A stretch of DNA of 40,359 nucleotides, taken from Geobacter sp. UBA5735. Its GTDB lineage: Bacteria > Desulfobacterota > Desulfuromonadia > Geobacterales > Geobacteraceae. The position numbers and the translations under genes are program-made. Positions 17,763 through 26,738 of the stretch are shown here, piece after piece (positions within the stretch are counted from its first letter, which is position 1; every line of letters begins with the position of its first letter). Under the pieces are notes generated by a model. The model made no database searches and was not told where the DNA came from. It saw nothing but the letters and a program-made list of their open reading frames with translations. The DNA lies in the NCBI GenBank assembly GCA_002419385.1, contig DIFZ01000007.1, forward strand, positions 1 to 40,359. The letters are read 5' to 3'.

Positions 17763-17979
17763 CCAGTGCAGATACGCTCTTGTTGTTCCATGAGCAGCTG
17801 GTCAGCATCTCCGGCAGAACAGAACGGGGCTGACGAGTGTCCGCCGGGTACCCGGCACTCATGGCCTGACTGAGCCAGTATACCAGAAGTCGGATAAGCC
17901 GCATCCTTTCGTCATGCAGAGCCCAGGCCGATGCCGGAGCGCTGGATGCCGCGTTGAGATTGCCTGATGGCAGGAGCAT
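17755..17979 (-). CDS. Possible small protein translationally coupled to the flavin reductase
   Basis: A 74-codon ORF whose ATG follows an AAGGG site with a 6-base spacer and whose stop overlaps the start of the downstream reductase by 8 bases, an arrangement typical of coupled genes. The sequence (for example MRLIRLLVYWLSQAMSAGYP in its middle) has no recognised domain and no clear signal peptide. It fills most of the otherwise empty 330-bp gap between the divergent reductase genes. It could equally be a leader or a chance ORF. Confidence 0.3.
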   Translation of the reverse strand: MLLPSGNLNAASSAPASAWALHDERMRLIRLLVYWLSQAMSAGYPADTRQPRSVLPEMLTSCSWNNKSVSALDG

Positions 17980-18093
17980 GAAGTACCCTTGTCAAATTCA
18001 GCGTTTCAACGATACTTGATGGCATTGGCTTGTCGAAGAAAACATCGTCAGGGCGTTGCTGTCCCCATGAGAAGAAGAACGGGGGTAAGATAG

Positions 18094-19239
18094 ATGGCCA
18101 AACAACTCCTCATTGTCGGCTGCGGACATGCGCACTTGACCGTGCTGCTCCGTCTCGCCGATTTTACCGGAAAGGGGTATCGTGTCACCGTTGTCAGCCC
18201 CGACTCCCATCACTACTATTCGGGCATGGGTCCGGGCGTGCTTTCCGGCATCTACCAGGTGCGCCAGATCCGTTTCCACGTGCGGAAAATGGCGGAGCAG
18301 CGCGGAGCCGCCTTCCTGGAAGGCAGAGCGGTCCGCATCGACCCGGGCGGCAAATCCATCCTGCTCGATACAGGGCGTGAAGTTGACTACGATATCGTCT
18401 CTTTCAACACGGGAAGCGGCATCCCCCTGGACGCGCTTGCCGCTTCTTCTGAACGGATCATACCGGTCAAGCCGATTCTCAACCTGTATGCCGCCCGCCT
18501 CCGGATCGAGGAGGGATTACGGGAACGCGACCTCAAACTGACGGTGGTCGGCGGCGGTCCGGCCGGAGTCGAAATTGCCGCAAATGTCTGGCGGCTGGCG
18601 CACGGGACGCCACACCGGGCGGAAATAACCCTGCTGGGAGGGAGCAAGGTGCTGGGAAAAGCCCCGGAACAGGCGCGAAACCGTGCGCTCCTTTCACTGG
18701 GGAAGCGGGGTGTCCGTGTTCTGGAGGGGAAGGACGCCCGCGCACTACAGGTTGCGGAAAGGGAAATACTCCTGCAGAACGGTAACGCCGTTCTCCATGA
18801 TTTAGCATTCATGGCCCTGGGAGTGAAGCCTTCCGCGATCTTTGCCGGTTCCGGGCTCCCGACAGGGAGTGATGGCGGGTTGCTGGTGGATTCCTTCCTG
18901 CGCAGCACGGCACATCCGGCCATTTTCGGTGGAGGCGACTGCATTTCACTGGCCGGGAATCCTCTCGACAAGGTCGGCGTGTACGCGGTTCGGCAGAACC
19001 CGGTGCTCTATCACAACCTGATGGCAGCCCTCGAGGGGAGCGAGCCGGTGCGGTTCGATCCCGGCGGGTCCTACCTGCAGATCCTGAACATGGGCAACGG
19101 AACAGGGATCCTCTGGAAGAACAGCTTTGTCTGGGACGGGCGGGCGGCCTTTCTTCTCAAGGATTTCATCGACCGGCGTTTCATGAGGAAGTTCCAGGTA
19201 TCGGGAGAGCTGTCCGAACCAGATGGCGAAAGTTCATGA
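18094..19239 (+). CDS. NDH-2-like FAD/NAD(P)-dependent oxidoreductase (SelD-associated type)
   Basis: A 381-residue flavoprotein of the pyridine nucleotide-disulfide oxidoreductase superfamily. The start LLIVGCGHAHLTVLLRL is characteristic of the branch often fused to or encoded next to selenophosphate synthetase (TIGR03169-like). A second Rossmann motif is KLTVVGGGPAGVEIAAN, and FGGGDCISL near residue 290 is the FAD-binding Asp motif. It lacks a redox disulfide, like type II NADH dehydrogenases, so it probably passes electrons from NAD(P)H to a quinone or another acceptor. No selD is in the window. The start has a GGGGGT site upstream. Its stop overlaps (ATGA) the start of a small ORF. Confidence 0.9.
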   Translation: MAKQLLIVGCGHAHLTVLLRLADFTGKGYRVTVVSPDSHHYYSGMGPGVLSGIYQVRQIRFHVRKMAEQRGAAFLEGRAVRIDPGGKSILLDTGREVDYDIVSFNTGSGIPLDALAASSERIIPVKPILNLYAARLRIEEGLRERDLKLTVVGGGPAGVEIAANVWRLAHGTPHRAEITLLGGSKVLGKAPEQARNRALLSLGKRGVRVLEGKDARALQVAEREILLQNGNAVLHDLAFMALGVKPSAIFAGSGLPTGSDGGLLVDSFLRSTAHPAIFGGGDCISLAGNPLDKVGVYAVRQNPVLYHNLMAALEGSEPVRFDPGGSYLQILNMGNGTGILWKNSFVWDGRAAFLLKDFIDRRFMRKFQVSGELSEPDGESS

Positions 19240-19385
19240 TGGAGCGACAGGGGGGCATCATGAGAGTAATGGATTATTTCAAACCGGTATGGACGTGGAC
19301 GGTGCAAAAAGTCAGGGACTTCGTCGACAGCACTCACCGCATCCTCAATAGTGCGGCGGCGGCTCTTCGTCCCGCTCATCCCTGA
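19236..19385 (+). CDS. Small protein overlapping the NDH-2-like gene (ATGA)
   Basis: A 49-codon ORF starting at the ATG at 19236, whose ATGA overlaps the stop of the oxidoreductase gene. A second ATG at 19260 has a strong AGGGGGG site and would give 41 residues starting MRVMDYFKPVWTWTVQKVRD. The sequence has an amphipathic, tryptophan-containing character and no known domain. Its last 41 bases overlap the converging slyX-like gene. The coupling and the good ribosome site support it being real; size and lack of homology argue for caution. Confidence 0.4.
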   Translation: MMERQGGIMRVMDYFKPVWTWTVQKVRDFVDSTHRILNSAAAALRPAHP

Positions 19386-19548
19386 TGTCGGAAGGCTGTA
19401 TTTTCAAGAGCTGCTCTTTCAGCTGCCGGAACCCGGCCTGCAGCTTCTCTATATCATACTGCTGCTTCGTAACCACATCATTGAGCTGCTGAATGGTGTT
19501 TTCATGGTGCATTAACTGGATCTCTATATCGGTTATCCGTTCGTTCAC
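19345..19548 (-). CDS. slyX: SlyX-like coiled-coil protein
   Basis: A 67-residue protein starting at the GTG at 19548, which has an ideal AAGGAGTG site; the frame extends upstream without one. The sequence VNERITDIEIQLMHHENTIQ and onward through QQYDIEKLQ shows the heptad pattern of SlyX, a short cytoplasmic coiled-coil protein of unknown function, and the tail ends with the typical acidic, proline-rich PPPHY. Length matches SlyX (about 70 residues). Confidence 0.85.
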   Translation of the reverse strand: MNERITDIEIQLMHHENTIQQLNDVVTKQQYDIEKLQAGFRQLKEQLLKIQPSDIRDERDEEPPPHY

Positions 19549-19661
19549 AGACACTCCTTGCCAGATTGAAATCGCTTGAAGCACGGAGAGGACGAGACCT
19601 CCATACTATCATGAAACGGGACTCCGCAAGCATTCCCCCGCTGCAGGGCCCCTTTCCCAGC

Positions 19662-20192
19662 CTATTTCCGTTGCGACCGCACTTGACTTCTAAGGGTCTC
19701 ATTTTCCTGTTTCAATACGGCATTTTCCTGTTTCAGCACTGCATTTTCCTGTTTCAGAAGGTCAAGTTCATTCTTTGATGCTTCGCTATCGCGGGGTTGA
19801 AGTACGGTCCGGTTTTCTTTTCCGGGGGCAGGAAATGCGTTGGTTTCAGCCTCAGGTTTTGTGGCCGGTTCTTCCTTCTGCAGAATGTACTCCGTACCGA
19901 TACAGGTGCAGCCATGTGGTTTGCAGGTATTGCAGGGAACAAGGTAATAATGCTCACCTGTTACTTCTTTTGACGAGGAGCTTATGATTTGCCAACCCGC
20001 GGAAACAAACGATCGCACATCAGGGCCGGATTTGCTGCGGCACTTGTCCTGACACCTCTCTGCCCCCGTCCCAGATTCGTACTTGATGCTCTCGGTATTG
20101 AACACTGTTTTTTTCTCAGCTGCATGTGCCAGAGTCGTCGAGAAGAGGAGGAGAGCGGGAATGCAGACGACGCAGAGTGCTGTTTTATTCAT
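19662..20192 (-). CDS. Exported cysteine-rich protein with C-terminal coiled coil
   Basis: A 176-residue protein. The ATG at 20192 follows a GGAGGG site and starts a signal peptide (NKTALCVVCIPALLLFSTTL, cleavage after AHA). The mature domain carries several cysteines, including ERCQDKCRSK, PCNTCKPHGCTC, suggesting disulfides or metal binding; the family is not recognised. The C-terminal 45 residues form a coiled coil built from a seven-residue unit LKQENAV repeated three times, encoded by a 21-bp tandem DNA repeat. It might oligomerise or pair with another coiled coil at the envelope. The gene appears to stand alone. Confidence 0.8.
   Translation of the reverse strand: MNKTALCVVCIPALLLFSTTLAHAAEKKTVFNTESIKYESGTGAERCQDKCRSKSGPDVRSFVSAGWQIISSSSKEVTGEHYYLVPCNTCKPHGCTCIGTEYILQKEEPATKPEAETNAFPAPGKENRTVLQPRDSEASKNELDLLKQENAVLKQENAVLKQENETLRSQVRSQRK
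19700..19762. repeat. Three copies of a 21-bp tandem repeat inside the coiled-coil gene
   Basis: Three units beginning CATTTTCCTGTTTCA start at 19700, 19721 and 19742. They encode one coiled-coil heptad each, so copy-number change would lengthen the coil without breaking the frame. Confidence 0.85.
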
Positions 20193-20370
20193 GCGTTTTT
20201 CCCTCCGTTGTTGATTGCGGGTGCCCCCGGAATCCAGAAATGCAAGTGCCATCGACTGAGAACTTGTTCGTAATTTCAAAAGGCGTACTGTAAGGGGCTG
20301 ATTCCCATCTGTGCTCTCTTCAAGAGGTGATGGTTCAATCAAAAAAGATGCTCTCGCAAAAAGAGGTCAC

Positions 20371-22488
20371 CTACAAACATCCAGCACGTGGATCCGGCGC
20401 TGTCGGCAGGCTGTAATGGACCTCTTCCAGGAGTATTTGTGAGGATTTGAACCGTTGTGACAGTTCGTCTGCCGCCATGGGGCGGTCATAATAATACCCT
20501 TGAGCTTCGTGGCAGCAATGATCTATCAGTATCTGTTCCTGCTCGACGCACTCGACCCCCTCCGTGACCACTTCGAGTTCGAGACTGAGAGCCATGGCAC
20601 AAATTGCGGCTATGATTCGTCGATCCTCCTCGGATTCATGAGCGTTGATCATGAAAGAGCGGTCGATCTTCAGTATGTCGATCGGCAGGGTGCGCAGGTA
20701 ACTGAGTGAAGAATATCCGGTCCCGAAATCGTCGATGCTTATTTTGACGCCGATGCTCTGCAATTCCTTCAGGATGCTGACAGAGTGGCCCGAATCTTCC
20801 ACCAGAGCACTTTCCACGATTTCCAGTTCGAGAGCCTGAGCGCTGAGGTTGTATGCTGACAATGCATCCTTGATAATGCCGATCAAATCCTGTCGCTGCA
20901 ACTGAAGCGGCGAGACGTTGACAGATATCCTCGGCAGCGTGAAACCCTGGGAATGCCATTGCCGCAACTGTCGGCACGCCTCACGGAGCACCCATTCACC
21001 GATCGGAAGAATCGTGCCGTTTTTCTCAGCCAGTGGTATGAATTTATCGGGAGGAACCCTGCCAAGCTTCGGGTGGTTCCAGCGCAGCAAGGCCTCGGCG
21101 CTTGCCCAGGAATTCCGCGTCAGATTTATTCTGGGCTGGTAATACAGTTCAAATTCACTCCGTTCCAGGGCCCGGTGCAGGTCATTGCTGAGGAGCAGCT
21201 TCTCCGAAAGCTTGGAGTTGATTGAATCAGAGAAGAGTTCAACGCTGTTTTTACCTCTTTCTTTTGCCAGGTACATGGCGGCATCGGCGTTTCTGACCAG
21301 GGCTTCAACTGTCGTACCATGTTCAGGATACATGGCCACCCCGACGCTGGCGGACACGAACAGCTGCCTGTTGTCAACCAGGTAGTGTTGAAACAGGTTT
21401 TCCATATGCTTACGGGCTACCAACAGGGCGGTTTCCGCCGTTTTGATATCCTGGAGAATGATCGTGAACTCGTCTCCTCCCAGGCGTGCCAGCGTGTCGC
21501 CGGCACGGGTAACGGCCGCAAGCCGGGCGGTCGCCTCCAACAGAAGCTGGTCGCCGGTCCGATGGCCATGCGTATCGTTGATTATCTTGAAATCGTCCAG
21601 ATCGATGAACAGCACAGCCAGTTTTTCACCGGTCCTTGCCGCTCGGCGCAACGCCTGTTCCAGGCGGTCGTTGAAAAGGACACGATTGGGAAGATTGGTC
21701 AGGCTGTCAAAATTCGCCATATGGTGCAGTTGATTCTGGCGGTCCAGCAGGTCCTCGTCCCGGCGTTCAATTTCCGACAGCATTTCGTTGAAGCTCTTGG
21801 CCAACTGGTCAATCTCGTCAGTATTGAAGCTGGGGACCCGTTTCGAATAGTCCTTGGTATAACTCACTTCGCGCATGACAGCTGCCATGGCTGTCACCGG
21901 TTCGGTGACAATCCGCTGGAAGCGACCGGCAAGAAGGTAGCTCAACCCGAGCGCAAACAGCAGGATGATGGCGCTGATAACGGTCGTATCGGATATTTTG
22001 TTGATGATGATGTGCTCGCTCTGTTCAATCAAAACTGTGCCGAGCCTGGCACCGTCTCTGATGATTGCGCTCTCCACCACGGGGCTCAGCGCAAAGAAAT
22101 GCCGCCTGATTCCGGATCGCAGGGATTTGAGGCTTTGCTGCAGATCCCTGGGTGGCGCACCCGTCGTTTGATGGTAATAGGCGATGACCTGGTCGTGCCC
22201 GTTCAGCACGAAGACTTGCTTGATGGACGAGTCGGCCTTTATCACCGCAAGTGATTCGGTGACGGCCCGGCTGTCACCAAAGGCCATAGGGGACTTCAGG
22301 TCTGCACCGATAAAGTCAACCAGCGCGCTCAGCCGCTCACGGCTCTCCTTGTTGATGGAATAAAAGCTGTAGGCGAGAAAGCAGAGCATGGAGGATATCA
22401 GGACAATGGAACAGGCCTGCAAGATCAGCATCCGCTGTTTGTCGCTGAAACTGGTGATAGGCCGGAGCATGTGCTTGATCATATTCAT
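20371..22488 (-). CDS. Membrane GGDEF-EAL protein with HAMP domain
   Basis: A 705-residue c-di-GMP signalling protein. A transmembrane helix (about residues 27-47, CSIVLISSMLCFLAYSFY) is followed by an extracytoplasmic sensor region to about 165, a second helix (VISAIILLFALGLSYLLAG), a HAMP domain, a GGDEF domain and an EAL domain. The cyclase motif RLGGDEF is intact, with an RAGD inhibitory site five residues before it. The phosphodiesterase motifs EALLRWNHP, NVSPLQL, ELEIVESAL, IDDFGTGYSSL, KIDRSF and EGVE are all present, so both activities are possible. It probably adjusts c-di-GMP in response to an envelope signal. A REC-GAF-GGDEF gene lies 180 bp upstream on the same strand. Confidence 0.94.
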   Translation of the reverse strand: MNMIKHMLRPITSFSDKQRMLILQACSIVLISSMLCFLAYSFYSINKESRERLSALVDFIGADLKSPMAFGDSRAVTESLAVIKADSSIKQVFVLNGHDQVIAYYHQTTGAPPRDLQQSLKSLRSGIRRHFFALSPVVESAIIRDGARLGTVLIEQSEHIIINKISDTTVISAIILLFALGLSYLLAGRFQRIVTEPVTAMAAVMREVSYTKDYSKRVPSFNTDEIDQLAKSFNEMLSEIERRDEDLLDRQNQLHHMANFDSLTNLPNRVLFNDRLEQALRRAARTGEKLAVLFIDLDDFKIINDTHGHRTGDQLLLEATARLAAVTRAGDTLARLGGDEFTIILQDIKTAETALLVARKHMENLFQHYLVDNRQLFVSASVGVAMYPEHGTTVEALVRNADAAMYLAKERGKNSVELFSDSINSKLSEKLLLSNDLHRALERSEFELYYQPRINLTRNSWASAEALLRWNHPKLGRVPPDKFIPLAEKNGTILPIGEWVLREACRQLRQWHSQGFTLPRISVNVSPLQLQRQDLIGIIKDALSAYNLSAQALELEIVESALVEDSGHSVSILKELQSIGVKISIDDFGTGYSSLSYLRTLPIDILKIDRSFMINAHESEEDRRIIAAICAMALSLELEVVTEGVECVEQEQILIDHCCHEAQGYYYDRPMAADELSQRFKSSQILLEEVHYSLPTAPDPRAGCL

Positions 22489-22671
22489 GGGTATATCTGA
22501 TGACCTCGTCCCGTTTCAGTAACACAAAGTTTTGCGGAATGGACCCGGCAATTATTCCTCATACCACAACAATTAAACGACATAAAGAAATTTTATGAAC
22601 GCCTGCCACAGGCGAATCAAGCGGAGAACGGGAACCACGGGAACCGCTGCCGGAAAATGTCAAAAAAAACC

Positions 22672-24075
22672 TCAGTTTTCCGGAAAACCTCTCTTCTTCT
22701 TTGCCTGTTTTGCCGCATACATGGCTTCGTCGGCCTGTTGCACCAGATCCTGGTATGATGGCATGTTCCCGTCCTGAAAGGTCGCCACGCCGACGCTGAT
22801 GGATACCTTTGTGCCCTTCAACTGTTGAACCGACAACGTGCTGATCTCCTGTTCCAGCCTTTCGGCAAAGTCGCTGGCCCCTTGCCGTGCCGTGTTCGGC
22901 AACAAGACGGCAAACTCCTCTCCACCATACCGGGCGGCAAGGTCGCTTTTGCGAAGTATCGCATCTATCCGCTTGCCGATCTGCTTTAACACTACATCAC
23001 CAGTTACATGGCCGTAACTGTCATTGATGTTTTTGAAGTGATCTATATCAGCAAAGACGCACGACAAGGGCAAAGCATAACGTTCGGCTCTGTAAAATTC
23101 TTCTTCAAGACGTGTGTGGAAATGCTGGTGGTTATGGAGACCCGTCAGGCTGTCCCGGAGCGCCAGGTCCTCGAGCAATTGTCGCTGCGAATGCATCGCC
23201 TCGAAAATCACCGCATTCTCAAGCGCATTTCCGGCAATGTTCGCGACCAGCTGGCACAGCTTGAAGATTCTCGCCGAAACCCATTCCTTTCTCGGGGATG
23301 CGGTCCTCAGGAAAAAGGTCCCGATGACGTTTTGTTTCTTGATGATCGGCACCACAAAAATGGCGTGATCTGAAAGTCCCTGGATTTTATCCCTCACGGG
23401 AGCCATGAGAGGGTCTTTGCGAATGTCCTGCAAAACGACGGGTTGCTGGGTGACCAGGGCTTTCTCGATTTCCGGGTATCTTGCCAGATCGATTTTGATC
23501 TCCTGGTTGACAGGAAGATCGCTGCTTGCCCTGACAATTAATTCGCCGCCATCGCTCAGGCCGATAATCGAGCACCGTGACACATCAATAGCCGCAACCA
23601 TTTTTTCAACGATGATCGTGAGAATTCGTTTCGGGTTTCTGGTGACGGAAATGATTTCAGATAGTTCCAGAAGCATCAACAGATCTTCTTTTTCCAGGTC
23701 GGCATAGTAGTCTCTGGTGCGAAGGTGCGTATCTATTCTGGCGAGCAATTCACTCACGCAGACGGGTTTTGTCAGGTAATCGTCAGCTCCCGCATGCAAT
23801 CCATTGATGATATCTTCCTTCTGACTGCACGAAGAAAGCAGAATCAACGGAATATACTTCGTTGCATTCGCGTCTTTCAGGAGGGAGCATATTTCGGCGC
23901 CGCTCCCCTCAGACATTTCCATCTCCAGCAGGATCAGGTCCAGATGCTGGCGTTGGGCAAGAGCGGTCGCTTCAGTGCCGCTTGCCACGGCAAAAACATG
24001 GTGAACCCCATTCAGGTTATCGTGTAACACAGTCCGGCAAGAAGGCTCACGATCAATGACGAGTATATTTTTCAT
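22672..24075 (-). CDS. Diguanylate cyclase with degenerate receiver and GAF domain
   Basis: A 467-residue protein with a receiver (REC) domain (about 3-118), a GAF domain (about 135-280) and a GGDEF domain (about 300-460). The cyclase site ARYGGEEF is intact, with an RKSD inhibitory site five residues upstream, so it should make c-di-GMP. The receiver keeps the lysine in YLTKPV, but the phosphoacceptor position reads LILLEME with Glu51 instead of Asp, and the acidic pair near the start reads IDRE rather than DD. The receiver therefore probably cannot be phosphorylated; a Glu could mimic the phosphorylated state. The GAF domain may be the actual sensor. It precedes the GGDEF-EAL gene on the same strand. 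Confidence 0.93.
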   Translation of the reverse strand: MKNILVIDREPSCRTVLHDNLNGVHHVFAVASGTEATALAQRQHLDLILLEMEMSEGSGAEICSLLKDANATKYIPLILLSSCSQKEDIINGLHAGADDYLTKPVCVSELLARIDTHLRTRDYYADLEKEDLLMLLELSEIISVTRNPKRILTIIVEKMVAAIDVSRCSIIGLSDGGELIVRASSDLPVNQEIKIDLARYPEIEKALVTQQPVVLQDIRKDPLMAPVRDKIQGLSDHAIFVVPIIKKQNVIGTFFLRTASPRKEWVSARIFKLCQLVANIAGNALENAVIFEAMHSQRQLLEDLALRDSLTGLHNHQHFHTRLEEEFYRAERYALPLSCVFADIDHFKNINDSYGHVTGDVVLKQIGKRIDAILRKSDLAARYGGEEFAVLLPNTARQGASDFAERLEQEISTLSVQQLKGTKVSISVGVATFQDGNMPSYQDLVQQADEAMYAAKQAKKKRGFPEN

Positions 24076-24224
24076 TCGCCAGGTTTCCTTTATTTCTAAA
24101 AAATATTTCCAGAGTCGAATCCAGAAACCTTCAGCACAAAAACTACAGACATATTACCTGTTGTCAACTTGCCGCATGTGGAGCACTTGAAGAAAATTAT
24201 CCTCAATCGCATCCCTGTCAGCTG

Positions 24225-26207
24225 CTATCGCAGCACGACTCCCTCGACCAGGAGGCTACCGTTCTGGATACTCAGTGTGCCCTCGACATCGATCGTCTCC
24301 GCGCTCGAGTCACCGATCTGAATGGTCACGTCTCCATGCAACAACGTTGGCAGGCCGCTCTTGCCGGTATAGGTCGCATTCCAGCCTCCCCGCAGAACTA
24401 TCGATTTATCGAGGAGGACAGCCTCGTCCAACCGGCTGCCCAAGGTCCGGATCTCATTTCCGGAACTTGCCGCGGTTATTGCCGCTGCAAGAGTTGCATA
24501 GTCCAAGCCCGTCGTGGCGTTCCTAGCCATGGGGGCAGCGGAAAAGGCAGCGGTAACGGATTTGGCTGCATCCATTGCTACAGTGCATGGCGTGCTCGTA
24601 CAGGCGCCGCTCCAGCCAGTGAAAATGGATGTGCTGTCAGGGGAGGCGCTCAGATTGACAATACTCTCATTGGGATAGCCGGCACTGCAAGAGCCGCCGG
24701 TACAGGAGATGTCGCTCGGGACGCCGCTGACATCAGAGGTGCTGTGGACGCTCCCGCTGCCGGAGCCGGCCAGGCTGACCGTGAGGAGATACCCGTAAAG
24801 GGCCGAACAGTCAGCGGTAGTCCCGCCATAGTGACCGATGCAGCTCCAGGTCCAGGCTCCTCTGGCGGATGGTATGCCAATGGAACACAGGTTGCTGTAT
24901 GGCGGCTCCGCAAAGACACCGCCACTGCTGCTGCCGCAGGCACCGTTCACAGGCGCCTGATAGTGTGCGTACGTGGCAACGGTATCCGTCCGGACTCCCG
25001 AACCCGTTGTGGCCTGGACTTCCAGCGTATACTCGCCTTCTGCCAGTGCCGATGCATCCCATTCCCCCTGCCAGAGACGGGGATTGCCGGGCACGCTCTC
25101 CATGGATTGCCAGCTTCCCCCGCTTACCCTGAACTGAACCTGCGTGACCGCAGTCGGATCGAAAACCAGCGCGCGTACCGGGTTCGGCGTTGCCGTGGAC
25201 ACCGCATAAGCATAAGGATTGACCATCCCCCCCAGGCGCCTGTCCGTGGGCGCAGTAATGAGAACAACCGGCCATGTGCCGACGGTCTGGGTGACCGAAG
25301 AGATTCCGTTACAGTCAATGGCCGTGATCATGTACTGGTTGGGGCTGCCTTTGCCGAGATCTGTTACGTTGAAGTAGAAAACACCGTCGCTCATGTTCTG
25401 GGTGAAAAACTTCTCTGACGAGTCATGGGTGTGCCCATACCCGTACAGCGATGCGCCATGACTGTTCATGAGACCCACGAACTCGTCTTTCCCGTACAGG
25501 AGGTAGGTTTCGTCGCTGTCGCCAGTCGGAACAAGGGGGTGGTGCCCGAAAACCAGCGTCAGGTTCGCGTCCGGGTTAGCTGCCATCTCTGCGCTGATTG
25601 AGGAGAGTTCGCTGCTGTCCAGCCCCGCCCTGTCTCCGAACGGCCAGAAAATACTGAATGCATCGCCGGTATTGTCAGCGCTGTTGATCCCGATAAAGTG
25701 GTGTTTCCCCCACGGGCCGACCCGCGACCAGGATGCCTGCGTCTTCCCGGTCGCCCTTCCCTGTACGGAATTTGCCAGGTAGTAGCTGAAGTATTGGTCG
25801 TTATATGCATCGTGGTTTCCGGGGATGTCAAAGTAGAAACTCGCGTCCACGCCATGAGCGCTGAGGATATTTTTGTACTGGTCCCACTCCTCCTGATAGG
25901 GGCCGTTGGGATACCCCAGAATGTTCCCGTTCGTCGAATCCGTCAGATCCCCCGTAACAACGATGAAGCTCGGATTGATGACACTCCGCGCCGGGCCTAC
26001 CAGCCACTGGAGATTCGTGGAGTCGTTGGACCCGGAAGTCCCCAGGTGGGTATCGGAAGCATGGATGAACCAGAGAATTTTGTCGGTATCGAAGCTGGAA
26101 TACGCCGAATGGGGATCGCCGGCTGACAGTGGCGATGGACAACAGAGCAGGAGCAGCACGAGAAGGAAATGCCCTATTGAAAACAGCGGACGGTGTTTTC
26201 TCAGCAT
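24225..26207 (-). CDS. Secreted calcineurin-like metallophosphoesterase with InlB-like repeat and shared C-terminal module
   Basis: A 660-residue exported enzyme with a signal peptide (hydrophobic core HFLLVLLLLCCPSPLSAG). All five metallophosphoesterase motifs are present: FIHASDTHL (Asp52, His54), VTGDLTD (Asp87), PGNHDAYN (Asn131, His132), FGHHP (His222) and GYGHTHD (His259, His261). A two-metal phosphoesterase activity is therefore likely; the substrate is unknown. Beta-sandwich sequence follows, then an InlB-like repeat (FTGWSGACTSTPCTVAM, VTAAF) and a tail with YATLAAAITAASSGNEI, LRGGWNATY and a last strand GSLLVEGVVLR at the stop codon. The same end occurs in two other secreted proteins here. 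It starts immediately after the stop of the TPR gene, with no gap, indicating an operon. Confidence 0.9.
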   Translation of the reverse strand: MLRKHRPLFSIGHFLLVLLLLCCPSPLSAGDPHSAYSSFDTDKILWFIHASDTHLGTSGSNDSTNLQWLVGPARSVINPSFIVVTGDLTDSTNGNILGYPNGPYQEEWDQYKNILSAHGVDASFYFDIPGNHDAYNDQYFSYYLANSVQGRATGKTQASWSRVGPWGKHHFIGINSADNTGDAFSIFWPFGDRAGLDSSELSSISAEMAANPDANLTLVFGHHPLVPTGDSDETYLLYGKDEFVGLMNSHGASLYGYGHTHDSSEKFFTQNMSDGVFYFNVTDLGKGSPNQYMITAIDCNGISSVTQTVGTWPVVLITAPTDRRLGGMVNPYAYAVSTATPNPVRALVFDPTAVTQVQFRVSGGSWQSMESVPGNPRLWQGEWDASALAEGEYTLEVQATTGSGVRTDTVATYAHYQAPVNGACGSSSGGVFAEPPYSNLCSIGIPSARGAWTWSCIGHYGGTTADCSALYGYLLTVSLAGSGSGSVHSTSDVSGVPSDISCTGGSCSAGYPNESIVNLSASPDSTSIFTGWSGACTSTPCTVAMDAAKSVTAAFSAAPMARNATTGLDYATLAAAITAASSGNEIRTLGSRLDEAVLLDKSIVLRGGWNATYTGKSGLPTLLHGDVTIQIGDSSAETIDVEGTLSIQNGSLLVEGVVLR

Positions 26208-26738
26208 CTACCTCACCTCGACTTCCTGACAAGCTCGGATTTTTCCCATGTACGAATCAAGCGTCTCCAGCGCCTTCGGATCACGGGTATGACCCTTGGC
26301 ATTCTCGAGGACCTGAATTGCCTCCCCGGGTCTCCCCAGCTCAATAAGAGCGAGGGCACGGTTCACGTACGCATCCAGGTCGCCCGGGGCAAGCTCGGCA
26401 ACTCTCTTGTACTCCTCTGCGGCGCCGTCAAAGTTTTTCTGCACGAAATATACGCGCGCCAGGTTTCGATGGGCCTCTGTATAGGAAAAATCTTTTGAAA
26501 TTGCAGTTTTGAGCTCTTTCACGGCGAGCCGGTAATTCCTTTCCGCATCCGCAACCTGGTTCCTGGGTGCGTGGTCATAAAAACCTCTTTTGAAATATTC
26601 CATCCCCTGCTGGTTGTGCGAGCGGGCTTCCCCCTCACGCATATCCTGGCAGAAGGCCCCGGCAAAGGAGAGGAAAACAAGGGCCAGCACTGCGGCAATA
26701 GCTGTCAGCAGTTTTGCGAGAAACGACTGTTGCAACAT
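26208..26738 (-). CDS. Exported TPR-repeat protein
   Basis: A 176-residue protein with an N-terminal signal or anchor (LLTAIAAVLALVFLSFAG, then AFCQD) after a strong GGAGGTAG site. The rest consists of tetratricopeptide repeats, with recognisable units around EAHRNLARVYFVQKNFDGAA and LDAYVNRALALIELGRPGEA, which make an alpha-solenoid for protein contacts. Its TAG stop directly abuts the ATG of the metallophosphoesterase gene, so the two are cotranscribed and the TPR protein may assist secretion, assembly or regulation of that enzyme. Confidence 0.88.
   Translation of the reverse strand: MLQQSFLAKLLTAIAAVLALVFLSFAGAFCQDMREGEARSHNQQGMEYFKRGFYDHAPRNQVADAERNYRLAVKELKTAISKDFSYTEAHRNLARVYFVQKNFDGAAEEYKRVAELAPGDLDAYVNRALALIELGRPGEAIQVLENAKGHTRDPKALETLDSYMGKIRACQEVEVR

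Noticed and set aside
16158..17873. A 571-codon plus-strand ORF opposite the flavin disulfide reductase gene
   Set aside because: The minus-strand reading has all motifs of a known enzyme family; the opposite frame is an open shadow created by high GC content and has no domain.
19700..19762. The 21-bp tandem repeats considered as a CRISPR or regulatory repeat
   Set aside because: They are contiguous, in frame and encode heptads of a coiled coil, so they are a coding repeat.
24336..25418. A 360-codon plus-strand ORF opposite the metallophosphoesterase gene
   Set aside because: It is antisense to a protein with full catalytic motifs, and its alanine/glycine/arginine-rich composition is that of a shadow frame.
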